Below are positions 6,420 to 12,094 of a DNA stretch of 15,498 nt, piece after piece. Both the position numbers and the translations under genes were made by a program. The stretch lies in contig JALDAI010000014.1 in NCBI GenBank assembly GCA_022729285.1, positions 1-15,498 of the forward strand. The letters run 5' to 3'. Below the pieces are notes generated by a model. The model saw only the letters and a program-made list of their open reading frames with translations. It ran no database searches and was not told the origin of the DNA. Numbering within the stretch: the stretch's first letter is position 1; every line of letters starts with the position of its first letter. This DNA is from Candidatus Nanoanaerosalina archaeon. GTDB lineage: Archaea > Nanohalarchaeota > Nanosalinia > Nanosalinales > Nanoanaerosalinaceae.

Positions 6420-6431
6420 AAAATATACCTC

Positions 6432-7661
6432 CTAAATTATAAGGGACAGAATGTTTGAATAATACGTTCCAAGTCCTAAAAGGATCAATGCAGCTATAAG
6501 TGTAAGCCATGTAACCGCTTTGTCCTGGCTGAACCATATTTCCTTACTTATAACAGCTCCTGTAAAAATTATAAGCTCTATCAACATGTAAAAGAACAGG
6601 TAGATAATTATGTAGATTGCGGAGAGGTAAAACGGGATTTGTAGACTTCCTAAAACCATTGAGTAAGTAGCAGGAAAACCGGCTGAACAAGGAAGCTCTA
6701 CAACAACCATTGCTGCTGCGAAAAGCATTATCGCTCCTAAAGTACTTGTTAAACCTGCTTTAGGGTTTTTCAAAACTTTTGTTACTTTAACCCTTATATC
6801 TGAGATAAACTTTGAGGAAGTTGTTTCACAAGTAGGTCCGTGCTTGTAAAACTTCAGGAAATCGCTGAAAGCCATTAATCCTGCGAAAAACGCTGCGAAA
6901 GCTATCAAACTTTCGATAACACCGAAGTAGCCAAATAACTGGGATACCGCTCCATAGAAAGTGAAGAAGAGAACTCCGTAAACGGCTACTGTTGTAAAAA
7001 TAAACGCTCCTCCGTAAGCAAGTATTTTTTTACGGGAACCAAGTTTTAACACTATACCAAGAATCAACAACAAAGCTCCGATACTACAGACGTTGAAACC
7101 GTCTAAAGTACCTAGTAGAACTCCTAGAAAAGGCACCATAACAGAATCTGTTAGATCTGTTTCTCCTAGAACTGGTAGATTTACTGAACGGATATCTACC
7201 CTTCCGAAAAACGGTAGTTCTGTTACAAAACGGTCCTGTTCTCTTTCAAACTCTTCTCCTCTTTCGATCGCTCGGACGTTCTCCAAAATCTCTTGTCCGT
7301 CTTGTTCACTAAACCCTGTGTAGAGATTACCTCCTACAACTGTCATAGGAACTACTTGTCTTTCAACTTCGAAGCCGTACTTTTCAGAAAGCTGTTCAAG
7401 CCTTTCATCGGAACCTGATTCCCTTATATCGTAACTGTTTATCTCAATGTCCGGGAACTCTTCTCTCAAAACTTCTTGGTGGAACCTTTCTTGTTCCTGA
7501 CAGACAGGACACCGTTCATCATAAAAGTAGTGGTAGTAGCTCTCATTAGAAAAAACGTCGTCAGGAACTTGGTCCTGTCCGAAAGCTGAAACAATATGTG
7601 TTGCTGTCGCTACCAGTAAAGCGATTAAGACAAAAACCAGTATTCTCTGTTTACTTTCCAT
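6432..7661 (-). CDS. Thioredoxin-CcdA/DsbD-like membrane fusion
   Basis: The 409-residue protein combines four parts. A signal anchor spans about 7-27. An extracytoplasmic thioredoxin-like domain (about 40-135) has CPVC (Cys51, Cys54) and a cis-Pro at 105 (VVPMTV). A linker follows, then a membrane domain of about six helices (175-407). Conserved membrane cysteines sit at FNVCSIG (Cys192) and LPCSAGFP (Cys325, Pro330), the paired Cys pattern of CcdA/DsbD transporters that carry reducing equivalents across the membrane. Cys278 in a loop is extra. In DsbD the periplasmic thioredoxin domain is C-terminal, whereas here it is N-terminal. Together with the downstream thioredoxin it should reduce or isomerise disulfides outside the cell. 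The promoter contains TGAAAC/GTTTCA dyads, suggesting regulation. Confidence 0.88.
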   Translation of the reverse strand: MESKQRILVFVLIALLVATATHIVSAFGQDQVPDDVFSNESYYHYFYDERCPVCQEQERFHQEVLREEFPDIEINSYDIRESGSDERLEQLSEKYGFEVERQVVPMTVVGGNLYTGFSEQDGQEILENVRAIERGEEFEREQDRFVTELPFFGRVDIRSVNLPVLGETDLTDSVMVPFLGVLLGTLDGFNVCSIGALLLILGIVLKLGSRKKILAYGGAFIFTTVAVYGVLFFTFYGAVSQLFGYFGVIESLIAFAAFFAGLMAFSDFLKFYKHGPTCETTSSKFISDIRVKVTKVLKNPKAGLTSTLGAIMLFAAAMVVVELPCSAGFPATYSMVLGSLQIPFYLSAIYIIIYLFFYMLIELIIFTGAVISKEIWFSQDKAVTWLTLIAALILLGLGTYYSNILSLII

Positions 7662-7690
7662 AATTTTATCCGACCCGGTTAAACTTATGT

Positions 7691-7759
7691 ATGAAACAGT
7701 TTTTATAACCTAGTTTCAAAATTTGAAACAAACATTTTTTTGAGGTATGAAACGTTTCA
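7691..7759 (-). promoter_or_regulatory. Promoter and TGAAAC/GTTTCA operator cluster of the redox operon
   Basis: Read on the minus strand, TTATAAAAA (7701-7709) is a likely TATA box, which would give a leader of about 17 bases before ATG 7661. Around it are three related dyads. TGAAACGTTTCA (7748-7759) is a perfect 12-base palindrome. GTTTCAAAATTTGAAAC (7713-7729) has perfect 8-base arms and abuts the TATA box. TGAAAC-A-GTTTTT (7692-7704) is imperfect and overlaps or follows it. The layout fits binding sites of a dimeric transcription factor. Confidence 0.6.
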
Positions 7760-7761
7760 AA

Positions 7762-8457
7762 TCATATATCAAAGTAAGTGATCGATGTCCTACCTTTTCT
7801 GATACTTTCTTTCACTGATTCAACGTTTTTCTCGGCTTCAACAACTGTTTTCCAGGAGCTTAAATGCTCTTTTCTATGCATGTCCGAGTTGGCAACAAAG
7901 TTTACTTTTTTCCTACCGATGTTAGGGAAAAGATCGTCCCTGTTACCGACTTCCCAGGCATCGAACTTGTCTTTCAACTCCTCAAAGTTGTCCCAAAGAT
8001 AAGTGTTACCTCTGTGACGGCTCTCGGTTACATCGTCTGCCGGGTGACATGCTACAGCGACTCCTCCTTTAGACTTAATCTCCTCAATTATTTCTTCAGG
8101 TCTCTTATCAGGATCAATCCTTTCCTCAACTCCTAGAGCAAGTATGTGAAACTTTTCTGTGTTGTTGGTAACTTCTATACCAGGTATAACTAACATTCCG
8201 TACTGTTCCTCGGCCACTTCACCTGCTTCTCTCAGTTTTTCAAAGTAGCTTTCGAGCTCTTCCTCTCTCAAAGTAGGGAACTCAACACCTAAAGCTTCTA
8301 TCCTCTTAGCGGTTTCAGAATCGGGGAAATGGTCTGTGAAAGCTATTACATCGAAGCCGTTCATACCGTAGAGGTGTACAATATCTAAAATCGGTTGGTC
8401 TCCATCACTGTTACAAGAATGTATGTGGAAGTCGCAGAGAAGCTGTTTATCTGACAT
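7762..8457 (-). CDS. PHP-domain metal-dependent phosphoesterase
   Basis: This is a 231-residue stand-alone PHP protein. Metal-site motifs appear in order: DFHIHS (His11, His13) with SDGD (17-20), FTDH (His43), GIEV (Glu95), FHILALG (His104), ACHP (His138) and NSDMH (Asp192, His194). All expected ligands of the trinuclear site are present, so it is likely an active phosphoesterase. Stand-alone PHP proteins act on nucleotides, RNA ends or histidinol phosphate, and the substrate cannot be told here. ATG 8457 is about 28 bases from GTTAAATAA (8481-8489 read on -). That box overlaps the stop codon of the upstream membrane gene, so this gene probably has its own leaderless promoter. Confidence 0.9.
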   Translation of the reverse strand: MSDKQLLCDFHIHSCNSDGDQPILDIVHLYGMNGFDVIAFTDHFPDSETAKRIEALGVEFPTLREEELESYFEKLREAGEVAEEQYGMLVIPGIEVTNNTEKFHILALGVEERIDPDKRPEEIIEEIKSKGGVAVACHPADDVTESRHRGNTYLWDNFEELKDKFDAWEVGNRDDLFPNIGRKKVNFVANSDMHRKEHLSSWKTVVEAEKNVESVKESIRKGRTSITYFDI

Positions 8458-8480
8458 ACTTACAAAAACTGTTGCCGGAG

Positions 8481-8489
8481 TTATTTAAC
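8481..8489 (-). promoter_or_regulatory. TATA box of the PHP gene, overlapping the upstream stop codon
   Basis: GTTAAATAA on the minus strand is centred about 28 bases before ATG 8457. It includes the TAA (8485-8487) that ends the CmpB-like gene. Confidence 0.45.
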
Positions 8490-9255
8490 TTTTTCTTGAA
8501 CCGTTCAAACCGTTCTCGCTCACTTCTTTAACTTTTTCTCTTATAACATCTCTTATGTCTTCATGGAAATCTCTTGAAAGCCTGAAGTAGTGGGTAAACG
8601 AGATTAGAGCTCCTTTAACAGCTGAAACTTTCGGATCTTCTCTGATCTTTTTGTTAAGCTGTTCATTAGTCTCTTTGTATATCTGTTTAAACGTTATAAT
8701 CTTAGGAGCGACATGTGCTTCACCGAACTCGAACACGGCTTGTCTTGTCTTATAAGCTACGTCGAACGTCTGTACAACGTCTACTACGAAAACTCCGTAA
8801 AACAGTCCTAGAGAAAATACTTGTAGACGGGACATTGAAACTCCTAACACTAACTGTTCAAAAAGAGGGTGTAAAAAGTATTTGAAAAACAGTCCTAATA
8901 GGAACCAGTAAAACATAAACTTTAGACAGATATGCCCTCCCAAATTAAACCTTCTATCTGTGTAGTCCCACAGACGAATCCTAAACACTCTTTTGAAAAA
9001 CACTCCTGTAAAGTACTCTAACAACCCAACTCCCACAATAAAAACGGTTAAAGCTCCTAAAAGAGATAACTCGCTTGTATAACTAAATGAAAAGTCCGCT
9101 AAAAGACCTCCAACACCATAAATAGGTAGGTAAGGTCCTCTGAGAAAACCCGGGTTGAAAAACTTTTTGGACTTAAAAGATCGATAGGTTATCTCGATAA
9201 ACCATCCTAAAACCATGAAAACAATAAATGTCAGGAAGTAGTTTTCAAAACCCAT
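8485..9255 (-). CDS. CmpB-type putative ABC transporter permease family membrane protein (PF06541-like)
   Basis: The 256-residue protein has about five or six membrane helices (near 7-24, 42-60, 66-85, 108-130, 145-165). It carries the family pattern GWFIEITYRSF (17-27), then FFNPGFLRGPYLPIYGVGG (32-50), and LWDYTDRRFNLGGHICL (95-111). This is the family annotated as putative ABC transporter permease (COG4905/CmpB), though there is no ABC ATPase beside it and the true function is not established. A charged C-terminal tail (about 190-256) is cytoplasmic. The start codon overlaps the stop of the upstream wHTH gene by one base (TAATG), indicating translational coupling and a probable shared job. 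Confidence 0.85.
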   Translation of the reverse strand: MGFENYFLTFIVFMVLGWFIEITYRSFKSKKFFNPGFLRGPYLPIYGVGGLLADFSFSYTSELSLLGALTVFIVGVGLLEYFTGVFFKRVFRIRLWDYTDRRFNLGGHICLKFMFYWFLLGLFFKYFLHPLFEQLVLGVSMSRLQVFSLGLFYGVFVVDVVQTFDVAYKTRQAVFEFGEAHVAPKIITFKQIYKETNEQLNKKIREDPKVSAVKGALISFTHYFRLSRDFHEDIRDVIREKVKEVSENGLNGSRKS

Positions 9256-9710
9256 TACAGAACATCTTCAAACTTTTTACCCGGTTCAACCATGTTTGTA
9301 TTACCGTGCTCAGTCTTCTTAACAAAGCCTTTCTGCTCCATCTTTTTCAACAACCTGCTTACCTTAACCTTGGATAAATCCGTTGAACTAACCAGTTCTG
9401 ACTGAGCAACCTTGCCTTCGCCAAAAACCATTTCCATAACCTTCTCTTCATCAGATCCTAGAGCTTTCAAAACCGCTTCTCTAACTTTCCTACCATCCGA
9501 ACCATCGGAGTATAGCTGGTAGAATAAAAGACCTGTAAACAGTCCTATAGCTGCGGTAAAAGGTATAAAGATATAGGTGGGTACAGCACATCCACAAGTG
9601 ACGTCTTCAGCTCTCATCTGAGCTACAAGAGATATAACTGAGACTACAAAAACGAACAGTGAAAGAACCGCTGTCGCGAAAAACTGGTTTTTTGAAACAA
9701 TCTCTCCCAT
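9255..9710 (-). CDS. Membrane-tethered winged-helix regulator with extracytoplasmic CxC
   Basis: The 151-residue protein has two N-terminal membrane helices (about 10-30 and 46-66). They are joined by a short outer loop with TCGCAVP (Cys39, Cys41). A linker and a C-terminal winged helix-turn-helix (about 86-150) of MarR-like type follow, with recognition helix DLSKVKVSRLLKKMEQKG (111-128). The design suggests a one-component sensor: an outside thiol or metal event at CxC transmitted to a DNA-binding domain inside. That is inference. The gene starts at ATG 9710 with AGGAAGGA close upstream and a TATA-like ACATAAAAGT at 9743-9752. It overlaps the CmpB-like gene by one base and is divergent from the unknown membrane gene at 9804. 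Confidence 0.8.
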   Translation of the reverse strand: MGEIVSKNQFFATAVLSLFVFVVSVISLVAQMRAEDVTCGCAVPTYIFIPFTAAIGLFTGLLFYQLYSDGSDGRKVREAVLKALGSDEEKVMEMVFGEGKVAQSELVSSTDLSKVKVSRLLKKMEQKGFVKKTEHGNTNMVEPGKKFEDVL

Positions 9711-9803
9711 TTTCCTTCCTAAACCCTTATTCGGGTCCTGACACTTTTATGTTTTTAAAATGACTGACAAACACTTTTACATAAAAGAAAACCAAAAAAA
9801 GTT

Positions 9804-10538
9804 ATGGATCTAGGTAAAGTAACGGCTAAGGTTTTAGCAACGGTTTTCATAATCTCTTTATCAGTAGGCTTTGCAGCTGTTTCTTCGGTAAACCTTACGG
9901 GCGAGGAAGAGTTTTCAACTGTTGCATCCGATGTTTTACAGTATTATGTTGAGGAGGAAATAGAGGAAGGCGTTGTCGAAGATATTGAACAAGGGGATAA
10001 AAGCTGTACTGAGCTTGAAGACGATTTCCGAGAGTTCTTTTTCAGCTGTGAGGAGATAAGTGAACAAGGTTTCAGACACGCTGTACAGCCTGAGATAGAC
10101 GTTGTTTTAGAGGATCACGGAGAGGAGATAAACGATCTCAGAGATACTTCTAAAACCGCTAGAAACATTGGATTTCTGTTAGCCGCTGTTTCTATACTAG
10201 GGGTTTTCTACTTTACACAGCCGACTATAAACGCTTTCAAGACGTTGTCGGTCATCCTAATAATTTTTGGAATAACTATGATTGTCTCACAAGCCTTTGT
10301 TGAACACGGAACGGTCTTCGCTGTGGAAAACACGGTTGAAAACATGGGTGTTGAACCACAGATACAAGACAGATTAACTCAAGCTGTACAGGGAGTTGTA
10401 ACTTCTTTAATGGAGTCGGAACCTGTTGAAAGAGAGCTAAGGTTTATGAGGCTTTCAGGGTTAACCATGATTATCTCATCAGCGCTTATCTACGGTCTTT
10501 ACAGATTCGGGAAGAAAAATAAAAAAGAGGTTAATTAA
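9804..10538 (+). CDS. Unrecognised membrane protein with acidic two-Cys ectodomain
   Basis: I do not recognise the family. The 244-residue protein has an N-terminal helix (about 8-28). A strongly acidic outer region (about 30-118) contains Cys68 and Cys82, possibly a disulfide. Two further helices (121-139 and 145-165), a second outer loop (about 166-212) and a last helix (about 214-233) follow, ending in a basic KKNKKE tail. ATG 9804 is about 25 bases after TTTACATAAAAG, fitting a leaderless transcript. The gene is divergent from the CxC regulator, which makes it a candidate target. The final codons and stop lie in an 18-base palindrome shared with the convergent PaaK-like gene, whose coding region it overlaps by eight bases. 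Confidence 0.75.
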   Translation: MDLGKVTAKVLATVFIISLSVGFAAVSSVNLTGEEEFSTVASDVLQYYVEEEIEEGVVEDIEQGDKSCTELEDDFREFFFSCEEISEQGFRHAVQPEIDVVLEDHGEEINDLRDTSKTARNIGFLLAAVSILGVFYFTQPTINAFKTLSVILIIFGITMIVSQAFVEHGTVFAVENTVENMGVEPQIQDRLTQAVQGVVTSLMESEPVERELRFMRLSGLTMIISSALIYGLYRFGKKNKKEVN

Positions 10539-10543
10539 CCTCT
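10520..10543. terminator. Perfect 18-base palindrome shared by two convergent stops
   Basis: AGAGGTTAATTAACCTCT (10526-10543) is a perfect palindrome. Read on + it ends GAG GTT AAT TAA. Read on - it ends the other gene as GAG GTT AAT TAA, so both proteins finish EVN. On the minus strand it is followed by TTTTTT, as in an intrinsic terminator for the PaaK-like gene. The forward exit is not T-rich. Confidence 0.6.
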
Positions 10544-11991
10544 GAATCATGCTCTCTTGCTTGTTCTGGTCTGAAGCTGTGGTGCATCTCTGAGTAGACC
10601 ATCATATACTTGTTAGAGTTCTCAGAGTCCAACTTTTCAACCTGGTCAACAACAACTTCTTGTCCTAAAAGCTCTCCTACAAACTCTTTAACCTCTTCTT
10701 CGTCAAACTCACTGTTTGTAACCAATCTTAAAACAGCTTCGTCCTCTTTCTGTTCCAACCTGAAGAAATCAACTCCTTCACAGCTTAAGAAGAAGTTGTA
10801 AACTTTTTCCGGAGGTTCAAAACCGTTTTCAGTTGTTAAAATACTCTGTATCCTACCCTCAACTTTAACCATTTTGGTATCTCTTCCGCAGGAACATCTT
10901 TCATAATAGTAACGTCCTACATCGCCGTGCTCCACCCTTACCAGAGGCATACCAAAGGATGAAAGACCGGTTGTTAAAATATTAGCTAACTCTCCTTCTT
11001 CCGCAGGTTCTCCACATGGTTTAACAAACTCTAGATAGGCGTGTAACTGGTTTATATGGAGTTTATCCCTGTTTTCAATACACGTTGCTCCGACTCTCCC
11101 GAACTCACAGCCTCCGTAGCTCTCAAAAGTTTTGGTCTGGAAAGCTTCCTCTATTAAATCCTTCATCTCGGAAGTTACTAAACCTCCTGTAAAATCGATA
11201 CAGCCAACTTTCGGCGGGTCTAACTCTTCTTCCTCTATTTTCTTTGCTAAATGGTATGCGTAAAGAGGGTAGATGGAAAGAATATCCGGTTCTTCTTCTC
11301 TAATCTCCTCGATTCTTTCTAAAACATCTTTTTCAAAAGTTTTCGTTGAATCAACTCCTATGGGTTCTAAAACCTTCTTGTTGTGCACAAACTTTTTGAC
11401 AAAATTTTCGGCTATGGCGAAAAATCCGTTTACAGGGTTCCTAAAAAGCTCTTTAAAATGGTCTGGAACCGTTTTTATCCCGCCTCCCTCTTTTTTAGCC
11501 GGTTGACACTCGTTAGGCGTTACTCTAACAACTTTATCGCCTATTTCTGTACCATAAACTTCTCTTGATCTTAATTTTGCAGCGTATTTTCGGTTAACAT
11601 CTTCTTTGTCCTGTAAAAGAAGTGTAGGACGTCCTGTAGTACCTGAAGTATTTGTAAACCTTACTTCTTTCTCTCTAAAGTTTTGCGCGAAAAGTTTATC
11701 GGGAAAGTTTTCTCTCAACTCTTTTTTAGTAGTGATAGGGATTTTTCTAAAATCTTCTCTATCCTTTATATCTTCGGGCTTGATACCTGCTTCATCGAAC
11801 TTTTCTCTGTAGAAAGTAACGTTTTCATAAGCGTGTTCAATAATCTTCTTGATCCGTTTCCACTGTTTTTCTTCTGTTTCCTCTACTTTTCCAAAATCTT
11901 CTTCTGTGTAATTTACAAAGTACTTATAACCTTTATGGGAGGAAACCTTTGGAGATAACTTTACGAACTGTTTCGCTGCTTTTTTCCGCAT
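10531..11991 (-). CDS. PaaK-like adenylate-forming enzyme (phenylacetate-CoA ligase/CapK family)
   Basis: This 486-residue protein of the AMP-binding superfamily belongs to the PaaK/CapK branch. The ATP-binding P-loop-like motif is TSGTTGRPT (115-123), SYGGCEFG (291-298) corresponds to the aromatic-adenine motif, and the C-terminal part has GDVGRYY (356-362), CSCGRDT (366-372) and KVEGR (376-380). The N-terminal helix-rich region with the IIEHAYENVTFYREKFDEAGI pattern is standard for the branch. It should adenylate a carboxylic acid, possibly then forming a CoA thioester. The substrate could be aryl or surface-polymer related and cannot be told here. ATG 11991 is about 25 bases from CTTAAATCAG, fitting a leaderless transcript. 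It is divergent from copA and convergent, with an 8-base overlap, with the gene at 9804. Confidence 0.85.
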   Translation of the reverse strand: MRKKAAKQFVKLSPKVSSHKGYKYFVNYTEEDFGKVEETEEKQWKRIKKIIEHAYENVTFYREKFDEAGIKPEDIKDREDFRKIPITTKKELRENFPDKLFAQNFREKEVRFTNTSGTTGRPTLLLQDKEDVNRKYAAKLRSREVYGTEIGDKVVRVTPNECQPAKKEGGGIKTVPDHFKELFRNPVNGFFAIAENFVKKFVHNKKVLEPIGVDSTKTFEKDVLERIEEIREEEPDILSIYPLYAYHLAKKIEEEELDPPKVGCIDFTGGLVTSEMKDLIEEAFQTKTFESYGGCEFGRVGATCIENRDKLHINQLHAYLEFVKPCGEPAEEGELANILTTGLSSFGMPLVRVEHGDVGRYYYERCSCGRDTKMVKVEGRIQSILTTENGFEPPEKVYNFFLSCEGVDFFRLEQKEDEAVLRLVTNSEFDEEEVKEFVGELLGQEVVVDQVEKLDSENSNKYMMVYSEMHHSFRPEQAREHDSEVN

Positions 11992-12003
11992 AATGTTTTA
12001 ATT

Positions 12004-12074
12004 TATCGAACTGATTTAAGAGGTTTTAGTTAATTATTTAAGAGTGAGTCAGGAAAGTAAAAATATATATCGAA
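12004..12074. promoter_or_regulatory. Divergent promoter region with two pairs of direct repeats
   Basis: ATTTAAGAG occurs at 12014-12022 and 12036-12044, 22 bases apart (two helical turns). TATCGAA occurs at 12004-12010 and 12068-12074. The first ATTTAAGAG overlaps the likely TATA box of the PaaK-like gene. AATATATATCG (12063-12072) is the likely TATA box of copA. The repeats may be operators, or simply TATA-like AT-rich words. Confidence 0.35.
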
Positions 12075-12094
12075 ATAGGATAGGTGGCGTAATC

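Noticed and set aside
7713..7729. Intrinsic terminator of the PHP gene
   Set aside because: The dyad is 33 bases past the PHP stop and abuts a TATA box. Related TGAAAC dyads on both sides fit operators better, although a terminator role for the 7748-7759 dyad is not excluded.
12044..12094. GTG-started 17-residue extension of CopA
   Set aside because: It adds basic, non-conserved residues before the first HMA domain and overlaps the likely TATA box. ATG 12095 has better signals.
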